A DNA stretch of 30,235 nt from Lingula anatina (GCF_001039355.2 NW_019775576.1:61246-91480), one strand, 5' to 3'. Shown: positions 1 through 8,291, numbered from the stretch's first letter. The notes: a model not told the origin generated them from the letters alone. Made by a program: numbers and translations.

Positions 1-87
1 TTTCGTGTTTGGCCTTGCATTTTAAGCCCTTCGATAACGATAGTCCCCGCCATCTTGTTTTATCGTCATCTTTACCGATAAATATTT
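1..87 (-). CDS. Putative first coding exon of a gene running off the left edge (partial)
   Basis: On the minus strand an ATG at 53-51 opens a frame that stays open to the window edge: 17 codons beginning MAGTIVIEGLKMQGQTR. The ATG lies in CAAGATGGCGGG, which matches the TISU/YY1 consensus SAASATGGCGGC at 11 of 12 positions and has a strong Kozak context (A at -3, G at +4). An in-frame TAA sits just upstream, so this is the first Met of the frame. A pyrimidine-rich tract ending TTAG at 88-89 could be a 3' splice site, making 87-54 the last part of a 5' UTR. I do not recognise the protein. Seventeen codons is short, so the call rests mainly on start context and on the promoter-like sequence upstream. 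Confidence 0.4.
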
Positions 88-107
88 CTAAGAAAACAAG
101 CTAAATC

Positions 108-209
108 TTAACTAAGTTTATCCCTAGGGCCGTCCACTACTTGTTTAGATGGACATAGTAAGACTGTCAACGCATTGTACAGATCCACTTTCATGATCTG
201 CACCGCCAT
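108..209 (-). CDS. Short ORF from a second TISU-like ATG
   Basis: A second CAAGATGGCGG start context, with ATG at 209-207, opens a 33-codon frame beginning MAVQIMKVDLYNALTVLLCP and ending in TAA at 110-108. The sequence around this start resembles that around the ATG at 53, so the two may be diverged copies of one 5' segment. It could be an upstream ORF, an alternative first exon or chance. No family is recognised. Confidence 0.25.
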   Translation of the reverse strand: MAVQIMKVDLYNALTVLLCPSKQVVDGPRDKLS

Positions 210-558
210 CTTGCTTTATTGCCCGAATTATTGTTTAAATTTTCATAGAAAACGAAGCTGTTTAAAATTAAATTATCAACCAATAAAACCAACGTGTTAT
301 TCAGTCATCAATAATATAAAATTCAACGTATAAAAAATCAAATTACCCGTGTTAGACCTTAGGTAACAAGGCATTCAGACTCGCTTGTTCGTCGCCATAT
401 TGCTAATTAGAATGCAACAACGGATTGAAGGCAATTTTTCACAATGACATCTGCTCCAAAATATTGCAAATTTTACACACAAGTGAACCTTGTTAGTTTT
501 CCCTTCTGCACATACATTTTCAGAGAAACTACAAGACTAAAAGCGGTATTTTACCTAC

Positions 559-660
559 CTTGAAATCGTCCACATGCAACAGAGCTCGACCTCCACACGA
601 ACACAACGCGACTGACTACTTCCGCCGTACGAACGTCTTTCCACAGTTAATCGGATTACC
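559..660 (-). promoter_or_regulatory. Candidate promoter and noncoding first exon of the left-edge gene
   Basis: This stretch has more CpG than its AT-rich surroundings. On the minus strand it contains an ETS-like GCGGAAGT (plus 618-625) and ends at a consensus 5' splice site, TTTCAAG|GTAGGTAAA, with the last exonic base at 559. A short upstream ORF starts at the ATG at 575-573. If spliced to the acceptor at 88-89 it meets a stop a few codons later, as expected for a 5' UTR. ETS sites with downstream YY1/TISU elements are typical of housekeeping promoters in animals. The transcription start is not visible. Confidence 0.33.
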
Positions 661-699
661 CTTTGAAGAATTGCCGAGTGTCGAATCTTTGGTATATTA

Positions 700-1260
700 G
701 ATCTTAGGTTTGAAACTTACAGATTTGATGAATATTCATAATACGCAGGTCAAGTTCAAAAATCAGCATGATTAGGGAAGTTATCCTGTTTTCTTCACTT
801 TTTTCGGCATATATGCAGCACCCATAACACAATAAGTGGAAAACCATTTTACCTTTTGGCATGAAACTTACAAAACTGCTGATTATTAATAATATGCAGG
901 TCAAGTTCAAAAAATCAGCATGATCGGGCCATTTTTAGGGAAGTTATGCTGTTCTTTTTTTTTTTTTTTAAATTTTTTCAGCATTTTTAAAACACCAATA
1001 ACATGATAAGTGAAAAAAGGTTTTTTCTTTTGGATTGAAACTAACAGAACTGATGAATATTCATAATATGCAGGTCAAGTTCGAAAATTGGCTTGATTGG
1101 ATTTTTTTTACAAAAGTTATGCTGTTTTTTTTCTCATTCAGCATATATGCAACACTGATAACGCATTTTAAGGAAAACCAATCAGCCTTTTGTCTTGCAA
1201 CTCACAGGAGTGATCAATCTGACTAGTATACAGATCAAATTTGAAAATAAGCTTGATCAG
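700..1260. repeat. Decayed tandem repeat, four units of about 150-175 bp
   Basis: The phrase TGAAACTTACAG...TGATGAATATTCATAATATGCAGGTCAAG recurs in variant form with unit anchors at 711, 862, 1036 and 1196, spacings 151, 174 and 160 bp. Each unit carries an AGGTCAAGTTC-like core, then a T-rich run and a CAGCATATATGCA-like segment. The units have diverged in sequence and in T-tract length. The short ORFs here are by-products. The last unit abuts MITE copy A. Confidence 0.7.
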
Positions 1261-1605
1261 TTAAAGGCATAATAACTCTTTGTATGAGACCTATATTTCA
1301 CAATAAAAACCTTGTGAATAACTCATAGAAATATAATATATTCTGTTTTACCACAAAAACAGCAGTTAAAGCTTTTATTCTGATATTTGAACTTGTCTTT
1401 AGACCACGTGACCTCCATTGATGTCTATACTCTGTTAAAATCTCTTAAGAGATTTTAACAAAAAACCAAACTTTTTAGAAAAAAACCAGGGACTAACTTT
1501 GAATGTAAAAATGGATTCATTAACCATTGGTAAGCATGGGAAAATTGTTGTTTACTCCAGGAAAATTCATTTTTTGGCCGAAACGAAGAGTTATTATTGC
1601 TTTAA
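1261..1605 (+). mobile_element. MITE copy A (TTAA-flanked, about 345 bp)
   Basis: It starts TTAAAGGCATAATAACTC and ends with the inverse, GAGTTATTATTGCTTTAA. The terminal inverted repeat is about 16-18 bp (consensus AGGGATAATAACTCTT) and both ends are bounded by TTAA. At 1434-1459 lies a perfect 26-bp palindrome centred on CTCTTAAGAG, and a CACGTG E-box lies just before it. There is no credible coding capacity. TTAA duplication is the piggyBac signature, but the tips begin AGGG rather than CCC; a TA duplication (Tc1/mariner-type) cannot be excluded from the ends alone. Confidence 0.85.
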
Positions 1606-1619
1606 GTTTTGATGAAGTT

Positions 1620-2400
1620 ATTAGCCTTTTTGTATATAAGTGGTTTTTCTTCAGATTTAATTCTTAGGCATGTTAACAGTCTCATTATGGAACTAATTAG
1701 ATAAGTTAAAGTCTTGCTTTAACATTTTCTGCTTCTCAACAATATTGTTAGTTGATTATATAAAAATGAAGGTAAACCTTTTATCGTGCATTGTGTAATA
1801 AAGTATTAAAAATGGAAAGGAACTCATATCATTGCAGTTCGTCAGGTTCAATTATTCACTAAGTTAAGAATCTCAGAATGAAGCAAGTTGGACATTAAAA
1901 ATTATTCTATTGTTATTTTTCATTTGATGACATTTTTTAATTGATCATATAAAAATGACAGTAAATTGATTATTTTGTTTTATGTGAAAAAGGTGTTGGA
2001 AATGGAAATAAAGTCTTTTTAATACAATTTTCCCTTTGTTAGATTTTGGGATTTTCAAAGTGTGACTCTGAACTCTATGCTTTTTGTCTGTACATTTGAC
2101 AGCTTTGCTGCCTTGTTTTTTATTATGTAAAAAAGTGTTGAAAATGAAAAAAAAAACTCATTTCAATATAGTTATATGATAAGGTTTATTTGGGTTCAAA
2201 GCTGAGTGACTGTGGAAGTATTTTATTCACACGTACTTGAATGAAGTCAAAGATGTGTTGGCATTCATTAGGTGTGTGTGAGAGGTATCTTCCAGAGTTT
2301 CTCAATGGAAAGTAGAAAAAGATACTGTCAGTACACGTAAAAAGTGCAATTTTGATGACCAATTTGTAATAAATATCTGACTGAAATTGAATAAAGCAAC
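1620..2400. repeat. Very AT-rich decayed direct repeat, period about 150-190 bp
   Basis: Segments such as TATAAAAATGAAGGTAAA (near 1758) and TATAAAAATGACAGTAAA (near 1946) recur, as do three variants of TTATGTGAAAAAGGTGTTGGAAATGGAAA (near 1790, 1980 and 2122). This points to an old tandem repeat. A segment near 2088-2118, reading TTTGTCTGTACATTTGACAG, occurs again at 5927-5947. No coding signal is seen. Confidence 0.45.
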
Positions 2401-2640
2401 CTTTTTGATTTTGGAACTAAGGCAGCATTTCTGTTGTTTCTGACACCGGCATCACTAGCTGATATTTATCTCTTGTTGTCTGCACATTTGACAATTTTGG
2501 ACAATGATGGAGTCAATAACATAACTCATTGCTCTTTTAATCAAACCCATGTCTCCTTGATTTGCTCTAAAGCAAGCATCAAATTCAGAATAGCAGTGCA
2601 TTGCTATATGCACTGAGCAAAGTGTTTTTGCATTTTGTCT
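2401..2640. other. No recognisable feature
   Basis: AT-rich sequence with one 60-codon open frame on the plus strand (2434-2616) that lacks splice context or family resemblance. I see nothing else here. Confidence 0.5.
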
Positions 2641-2647
2641 CTAGTGT

Positions 2648-2746
2648 TTTTTTTTTTTTTTTTTCTATTTTATTTTATTTATTTATTTTTTTTTTGCTGG
2701 AAACACTTGACCAGAAGATGGTGCTTTTTTCTATTTTTTTTTTCAT
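2648..2746 (-). repeat. A-rich low-complexity run at the 3' end of the relic
   Basis: Poly(T) and TTTTATTTATT runs on the plus strand, interrupted near 2697-2725, lie directly beyond the last recognisable codons of the minus-strand relic. Read on the relic's strand this is an A-rich tail, which could be a retroposition poly(A), or simply slippage-prone sequence. Confidence 0.5.
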
Positions 2747-3845
2747 AGCTTTGGTGAAGTGTCGCGTGTCCTGAAGACTTTCAACATTGTCACTTGCAGA
2801 GTGGGCTTGGCTATCCCCATCAGTAGTTAAGGTGCCAACTGTGACCTCTCCAGAAATTTCCTCAAGAATCTGCTGCACATAGATTGGCTGTGCAGACTCC
2901 ACTGTGCTCTGGACAGGAGACATCTTCCCCTCTACTTCTGAGCAGGTAAGCAGTATGGCAGTGCTCGTTACTAGTGTAAACACCAATAATGTCCTTCTTG
3001 CTGGTTACATTCTCTGCTACAGTGTACACAGTCTGAGTGGCTGGCTGGTATGGTGTTTTGTTCCCTCTGCTGAACAGGCTATTATTGTATCTCCCATCTC
3101 TTTCCACTGCTATGGGCTGTCCTCCATACCCTGTGAGATCCTGAATGTGACATAAGTTTTCATGGTGTAGCTGCATGTCAGCTTTGTTCAATTCTGTTAT
3201 CACTGCACTGACTTTGTTAGCTTGTGTCTGCATGGCTGATGGGCTGGGCGGGGTCACATTGCTTGCCATTAGGATCCAACTCATTGCTGTGTTAGAGATC
3301 ATATTCTGTGACAGGCCATAACTTGCAAGCCTGCATTTACTGTTACTTATCTCCTGCCACGCTGCTTGCTCTCGACTTCATTGTACAATTTCTGTTTCCC
3401 TGTCCTGAACTGACATGTGTCACATTTTAGTCCCATATGACCAAGCCACTCCCCACTTGTTCTCTGCCTCTCTGTCCCAAACCATTGACTCCAGAGCCAG
3501 TGCACTCAGCTGTATGCTCTGACAAAACTTTGTTGACCAGATTGACAATTTTTCTCCTGAAACCAACTTGTATTCATCATCTNGGGGGGGGGGCTACTGG
3601 ACAAACTAAACTCTCTGGCTGGGCCCTCCTATGTCTTAGAGTCACGGTGCATCAGGATTGCTGCTGAGGGTTGTTGATGGCCCAGGAGGGGGTGGAGAGG
3701 AGGCTGCCTGGTACAACTCTTAGCTGGGTCTGACATATCTTCTCACAATGGGCTCTGGAGGGCTGTCTGACTCCTGTCTTCTAAAGGCTAGCTTGTGTCC
3801 TTTCACATACACTTTTTCTTTGTTTTTTCCAGGCACCTTTACCAT
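2675..3845 (-). pseudogene. Frameshifted relic of a transposase-like protein
   Basis: Several minus-strand frames join into one decayed protein of roughly 390 codons. The probable start is the ATG at 3845-3843 (MVKVPGKNKEKVYVKGHK), with a stop at 3722-3720. A second open stretch from about 3582 to 3425 includes EAENKWGVAWSYGTK. After a frame change come KCDTCQFRTG, then NVTPPSPSAMQTQANKVS, ERDGRYNNSLFSRG, TPYQPATQTVYTVAENVTSK and CPEHSGVCTANL. After another frame change come TTDGDS and VESLQDTRH, before an A-rich end. From memory, the order CxxC, DGRYN, QPATQ...ENxT, CPxHxGxCTAN, TTDGDS, DTRH recalls a large family of transposase-like (possibly Mutator-related) proteins in invertebrate genomes. 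The family name is not certain. At least three frame changes or stops, plus the N at 3583, make it nonfunctional as assembled. Confidence 0.72.
3583..3583. other. Single-N contig join
   Basis: One N directly before a run of G. The transposase-like relic is interrupted here, so some of its middle may be missing from the assembly rather than lost in the genome. Confidence 0.6.
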
Positions 3846-4317
3846 ACAGCATGGTTAGCAAGTGACAAGAGAGACAGGAGCCAGGGACAGGTGTTTTTAT
3901 AGTATTATCTCCTCCAGGTGTGCAGAAAAACAGGAAACTGCATGGCCCCAGTGCAGGGCAGGGGGGTGTTACCCAGCTTAGTGGTGAGTATTATGTTATG
4001 CAGAGAAAGACCTTTTACTGTGTCCTCACAACACACACAAACAACACTTGTGACAATTAGCCTTGCACTTGAGTTCAAGTGATTTTTTAGTATTTTTAAA
4101 TATTTTAAAATCTTTTTATTAGTAATTTTCCACTTCCCTCACTTTATTCCTCAGCAAAGTGCACCTAAACTAGTCATAATCAGTTAAGATGCTTATCTGA
4201 GACTTTCACACATGCCCAGCATCCTGTGTCCACATTTCAAAACAATTGAAGCAAATTCAGGCACAGAAATTTGCATTTAACTTTTTATTATTCATGAAAT
4301 TGTGCCTTTCTCACCAG
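3846..4317. other. No recognisable feature
   Basis: AT-rich sequence with short CA/ACA runs near 4028-4048 and a G-run near 3960. I see no convincing coding or repeat structure. Confidence 0.5.
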
Positions 4318-4454
4318 GTGCAATGTGTGCTTGGTGGCGTATTCAGCAACCACATTTTCAACTTGACCGTACTCAGGAACCAAGAGACCATTCTCAGTCA
4401 TATTGGGCAGAGCAGTTGGCAGTGTATGAAGGTTTTAATATTTGGTGTCAGAAG
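4318..4454 (+). CDS. Candidate internal exon
   Basis: The segment is bounded by a good 3' splice site (CTTTCTCACCAG|G) and a good 5' splice site (CAGAAG|GTAAGA), and is 137 bp long. Two frames are open throughout. One begins VQCVLGGVFSNHIFN. The other reads AMCAWWRIQQPHFQLD and ends EGFNIWCQK exactly at the donor. Joined to the next candidate exon (4665-4778), the first frame continues into a CQQC-containing peptide and the second ends after about 17 residues (DQAQDWCSHETSGGGSY, then stop). No family is recognised. The splice signals are the main support. Confidence 0.3.
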
Positions 4455-4664
4455 GTAAGAACGGGGGAGGGGGGGGTTGTGTGAAGGGCAAAAACCACTA
4501 AATCCGCCAATCACCGCCTGTTATAGACAAATGTAGTTCAGTGAGAGAAAAATAGCGCTTTTTTTCAATTTTTCCTGGCATTTCTTGTGTGTTGCTAGGG
4601 CTAATTTTGGTGTCAACTAGCAGGCTGGGATGTAAACTACTGACAGTTTTTTTGTTTTTTTTAG

Positions 4665-4778
4665 GACCAGGCACAGGACTGGTGCAGTCATGAGACCTCT
4701 GGTGGAGGGAGCTACTGACTGTCAGCAATGCAGTGGTTTGTTTACAAACAGAGGGGTGCACATATTCAAGTAATGCCG
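4665..4778 (+). CDS. Candidate exon with cysteine-pair motif
   Basis: Bounded by a T-rich tract ending TTTTAG|G and by a donor, CCG|GTAAGAAAG; 114 bp long. One frame reads MRPLVEGATDCQQCSGLF and TNRGVHIFK, then a TAA five bases before the donor. The CxxC-x3-F spacing recalls the first half of a C2H2 zinc finger, but no histidine pair follows. All three frames contain a stop, so it would have to be terminal or untranslated. In the second copy (5966-6079) the first cysteine of the pair is changed to tyrosine. Confidence 0.25.
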
Positions 4779-4898
4779 GTAAGAAAGTTTACTTGATGAC
4801 AGTATATTTTTGTGCCATTGGGGGTTATGTCAATGTGTCTGCTGTCCATGGGGATATGAAATGTTCCACCCTTTTTAATTGTTCATGTCGTTTTGCAG

Positions 4899-5532
4899 GC
4901 ATTTCTTAGTATGGCCATCAGTGGGAAATTATTTGGTTTTTTCTGTCCTGAACATTGTGACATATCAACAGTATTGGTTGTATTATGGGAAGACATTGAA
5001 AATTGTGACATTAACAATTGCTGTTGCATTAAAGGGATAATAACTCTTTGTTTTGGCCAAAAAATGAATTTTTCCTGGAGTAAACAATAATTTTCCCATT
5101 CTTACCAATGGTTAATGAATCCATTTTTACATTCAAAGTTAGTCCCTGGTTTTTTTCTGAAAAGTTTGGTTTTTTGTTAAAATCTCTTAAGAGATTATAA
5201 GAGAGTATAGCCATCAATGGAGGTCACGTGGTCTGATGACAAGCTCAGATATCAGAATAATAGCAAACTGCTGTTTTTGTTGTAGCACAGAATATATTAC
5301 ATTTCTATGAGTTATTCACAATGTTTTTATTGTGAAATATAGACCTCATACGAAGAGTTATTATCCCTTTAAGCACCCCGTACATGGTGAGCAATTGGCG
5401 CATGCCATTCGTGCTGTGCCAGACACTCTCGCTCCTCAGCTCCCTCCTCAGCAAATGCTGCGCTCTTTGCTCAGCATAGGTGCCTCCCGGCCTGCCCCTA
5501 TCGGATACACTGTGAACTGTGGGATCGTGTGA
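4899..5532 (+). pseudogene. Open frame split by MITE copy D
   Basis: After a good 3' splice site (GTCGTTTTGCAG|GC, AG at 4897-4898) a frame with an ATG at 4911 (MAISGKLFGFFCPEHC) stays open up to the MITE at 5029. Beyond the MITE the frame KHPVHGEQLAHAIRA continues to a TGA at 5530-5532. Taking out the MITE with one TTAA leaves both halves in the same frame, so the element appears to have split one open frame. The last part of the left half consists of two diverged units of the 46-bp minisatellite found at 7386-8291. No protein family is recognised; whether it was ever translated is unproven. Confidence 0.35.
5029..5372 (-). mobile_element. MITE copy D (reverse orientation)
   Basis: Same family as the element at 1261-1605, inverted. 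TTAA at 5029-5032 and 5369-5372 bounds inverted repeats AGGGATAATAACTCTT. The central palindrome is slightly broken compared with copy A (TTATAAGAGAG instead of TTTTAAC). It lies within an open frame. Confidence 0.88.
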
Positions 5533-5842
5533 TTAAGGAAATATTACATATTGATGTTTTTTCTGATAGTAATGGAAAATGGTGACCACGTTAATCAATC
5601 AGACTAACTATAACTGTGTACATTTTTGCTGACTTCACTGGGGGCTGCCATTTTTGTTTGTTTCCGGCTACCGGCACATGCGCATTGTTGGCATGACTTG
5701 AGCAATCGGTGCTTGCACCCCGCACACGCTGAGCCATTTGCCTCAAGAGGCCAAAAATATCAAACATGTGAGATATTTTCCTCAGCCGCGTGAAAAATAA
5801 AACACAGGGCTTGGCGAGGCAGACAACTTCTGGTCAAAAATG
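5533..5842 (+). other. 3'-end-like tail after the split open frame
   Basis: No frame of note. It holds a moderately GC-rich segment with GGCTACCGGCACATGCGCAT near 5665-5685 and a GTGAAAAATAAAACAC near 5790-5803, containing the AATAAA hexamer in the right place to end a plus-strand transcript. It is repeated in the second copy, up to 7140. Confidence 0.25.
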
Positions 5843-5843
5843 N
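5843..5843. other. Single-N contig join
   Basis: It lies exactly at the end of copy 1 of the 1.18 kb segment. Copy 2 begins 119 bases later, after sequence unrelated to the left flank of copy 1 except for the immediate TGACAG...TTTTAGG junction. Confidence 0.7.
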
Positions 5844-5961
5844 GACTGACAGTGCTATTATAAGCATTATTTATTATTGCATCAAAATTGACAAAATGGC
5901 CTATTTTGCATCTTTATTTTCTGTTTTTTGTCTGTACATTTGACAGCTTTGCTGCCTTGTT

Positions 5962-7140
5962 TTAGGACCAGGCACAGGACCGGTGCAGTCATGAGACCTC
6001 TGGTGGAGGGAGCTACTGACTATCAGCAATGCAGTGGTTTGTTTACAAACAGAGGGGTGCACATATTCAAGTAATGCCGGTAAGAAAGTTTACTTGATGA
6101 CAGTATATTTTTGTGCCATTGGGGGTTATGTCAATGTGTCTGCTGTCCATGGGGATATGAAATGTTCCACCCTTTTTAATTGTTCATGCCGTTTTGCAGG
6201 CATTTCTTAGTATGGCCATCAGTGGGAAATTATTTGGCTTTTTCTGTCCTGAACATTGTGACATATCAACAATATTGGTTGTATTATGGGAAGACATTGA
6301 AAATTGTGACATTAACAATTGCTGTTGCATTAAAGGGATAATAACTCTTTGTTTTGGCCAAAAAATGAATTTTCCTGGAGTAAACAATAATTTTCCCATT
6401 CTTACCAATGGTAAATGAATCCATTTTTACATTCAAAGTTAGTCCCTGGTTTTTTTCTGAAAAGTTTGGTTTTTTGTTAAAATCTCTTAAGAGATTATAA
6501 GAGAGTATAGCCATCAATGTAGGTCACGTGGTCTGATGACAAGCTTAGATATCAGAATAATAGCTAACTGCTGTTTTTGTCGTAACACAGAATATATTAC
6601 ATTTCTATGAGTTATTCACAATGTTTTTATTGTGAAATATAGACCTCATACGAAGAGTTATTATCCCTTTAAGCACCCCGTACATGGTGAGCAATTGGCG
6701 CATGCCATTCGTGCTGCGCCAGATGCTAGCGCTCCTCAGCTCCCTCCTCAGCAAACGCTGCGCTCTTTGCTCAGCATAGGTGCCTCCCGGCCTGCCCCTA
6801 TCAGATGCACTGTGAACTGTGGGATCATGTGATTAAGGAAACATTACATATTGATGTTTTTTCTGACAGTAATGGAAATGGTGACCACGTTAATCAATCA
6901 GACTAACTATAACTGTGTACATTTTTGCTGACTTCACTGGGGGCTGCCATTTTTGTTTGTTTCCGGCTACCGGCACATGCGCATTGTTGGCATGACTTGA
7001 GCAATCGGTGCTTGCACCCAGCACACGCTGAGCCATTTGCCTCAAGAGGCCAAAAATATCAAACATGTGAGATATTTTCCTCAGCCGCGTGAAAAATAAA
7101 ACACAGGGCTTGGCAAGGCAGACAACTTCTGGTCAAAAAT
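5962..7140 (+). repeat. Copy 2 of the ~1.18 kb segment
   Basis: Near-identical to 4661-5842, with the candidate exon at 5966-6079, the acceptor at about 6197-6198, MITE copy E and the downstream frame KHPVHGEQLAHAIRA ending near 6832. Differences include D-C to D-Y in the CQQC motif and small changes such as ASAPQLPPQQTL for TLAPQLPPQQML. The number of differences looks like allelic variation. Confidence 0.9.
6330..6672 (-). mobile_element. MITE copy E (reverse orientation)
   Basis: Occupies the same place in copy 2 as copy D does in copy 1, with TTAA at 6330-6333 and 6669-6672. The same insertion is therefore present in both copies, so it predates the split of the two copies or alleles. Confidence 0.88.
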
Positions 7141-7289
7141 GACATTATTTCATGAAATTTGAACATCTGGAACTTCTGAGCACCTCCCATTTCAAGAATT
7201 TCAACCAAAATGACCTTTTCTTTATTTCAATTAATTTCTTTTGTAGGAAATTATGGCGCATAATTGTAACTCTGAAATTGGACCATTTA

Positions 7290-7385
7290 GTCCCTTATAT
7301 CTCCAAAACTGGCAGAGATAGGTCCATAGTTACTATTGAATTTAAATAGGAAGTCATATGCTGGCAATTTAACTGTGACCTTGAA
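7290..7385 (+). repeat. Fragment of the Helitron-like internal repeat
   Basis: The sequence ATCTCCAAAACTGGCAGAGA, then TAGGTCCATAGTTACTATTG and AATAGGAAGTCATATGCTGG, then CTGTGACCTTGAA matches a unit at 12148-12232 and, inverted, units at 27990-28380. Only one partial unit is present before the minisatellite begins. The preceding 7141-7289 shows no recognisable structure. Confidence 0.7.
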
Positions 7386-8291
7386 GAGACATTGAACTTT
7401 GTGACATCAACAATTGCTGTTCTATTGTGGAAAGACATTGAACTTTGTGACATCAACAATTGCTGTTGTATTATGGGAAGGTGTTGAACATTGTGACATC
7501 AACAATTGCTGTTGTTTTATGGGAAGACATTGAACATTGTGACATCAACAATTGCTGTTGTATTATGGGAAGACATTGAACATTGTGACATCAACAATTG
7601 CTGTTGTATTATGGGAAGACATTGAACGTTGTGACATCAACAACTGCTGTTGTATTATGGGAAGACATTGAACATGTGACATCAACAATTGCTGTTGTTT
7701 TATGGGAAGACATTGAACATTGTGATATCAACAATTGCTGTTGTATTATGGAAAGACATTGAACATTGTGACATCAACAATTGCTGTTGTATTATGGGAA
7801 GACATTGAACATTGTGACATCAACAACTGCTGTTGTATTATGGGAAGACATTGAACATGTGACATCAACAACTGTTGTTGTATTATAGGAAGGTGTTGAA
7901 CATTGTGACATCAACAATTGCTGTTGTATCATGGGAATGTGTTGAACATTGTGACACCAACAACTGCTGTTGTAACATGGGAAGGTGTTGAACATTGTGA
8001 CATCAACAATTGCTGTTGTATCATGGGAATGTGTTGAACATTGTGACACCAACAACTGCTGTTGTATTATGGGAGACATTGAACATTGTGACATCAACAA
8101 TTGTTGTTGTATTATGGGAAGACATTGAATATTGTGACATCAACAACTGCTGTTGTATTATTGGAAGATGTTGAACATTGTGACATCAACAATTGCAATT
8201 GTATTATGGGAAGATGTTGAACATTGTGACATCAACAATTGTTGTTGTATTATGGGAAGACATTGAACATTGTGACATCAACAATGCTGTT
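7386..8291. repeat. 46-bp minisatellite, about 20 units
   Basis: The consensus unit is GACATTGAACATTGTGACAT + CAACAATTGCTGTTG + TATTATGGGAA. About 20 units occur head to tail, ending at the N at 8292. Each has a near-palindromic core (CAACA...TGTTG). Variants GGTGTT, TGTGTT, GACACC and CAACTGC are distributed non-randomly, and a 92-bp two-unit block is repeated around 7907-8082. Two older units occur in the segment at 4955-5028 and its copy. Since 46 is not a multiple of three, the long minus-strand ORF here cycles through frames and is not a gene. Confidence 0.93.

Larger units (their letters stand above)
4661..5842 (+). repeat. Copy 1 of a ~1.18 kb near-identical segment
   Basis: This segment recurs at 5962-7140 with only scattered substitutions and small indels. 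Copy 1 ends exactly at the single N at 5843. It contains, in order, a candidate exon, a ~120-bp candidate intron, an open frame interrupted by MITE copy D, and a downstream tail with an AATAAA near 5800. Because the pair straddles a contig join, unmerged alleles are at least as likely as a true tandem duplication. Confidence 0.9.

Noticed and set aside
4498-4761. 87-codon minus-strand frame near the candidate exons
   Set aside because: Crosses candidate plus-strand splice sites and has low-complexity KNKK/SSL content with no family resemblance.
6184-6517. Overlapping frames in and around the MITE copies
   Set aside because: Reverse or shifted readings of the MITE inverted repeats and palindrome; no transposase motif.
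7792-8100. 102-codon minus-strand frame in the minisatellite
   Set aside because: A by-product of the stop-free 46-bp unit read in rotating frames.
7386-8291. Regularly spaced repeat resembling a CRISPR array
   Set aside because: Units are directly adjacent with no unique spacers, the host is an animal, and the unit is a plain 46-bp minisatellite.
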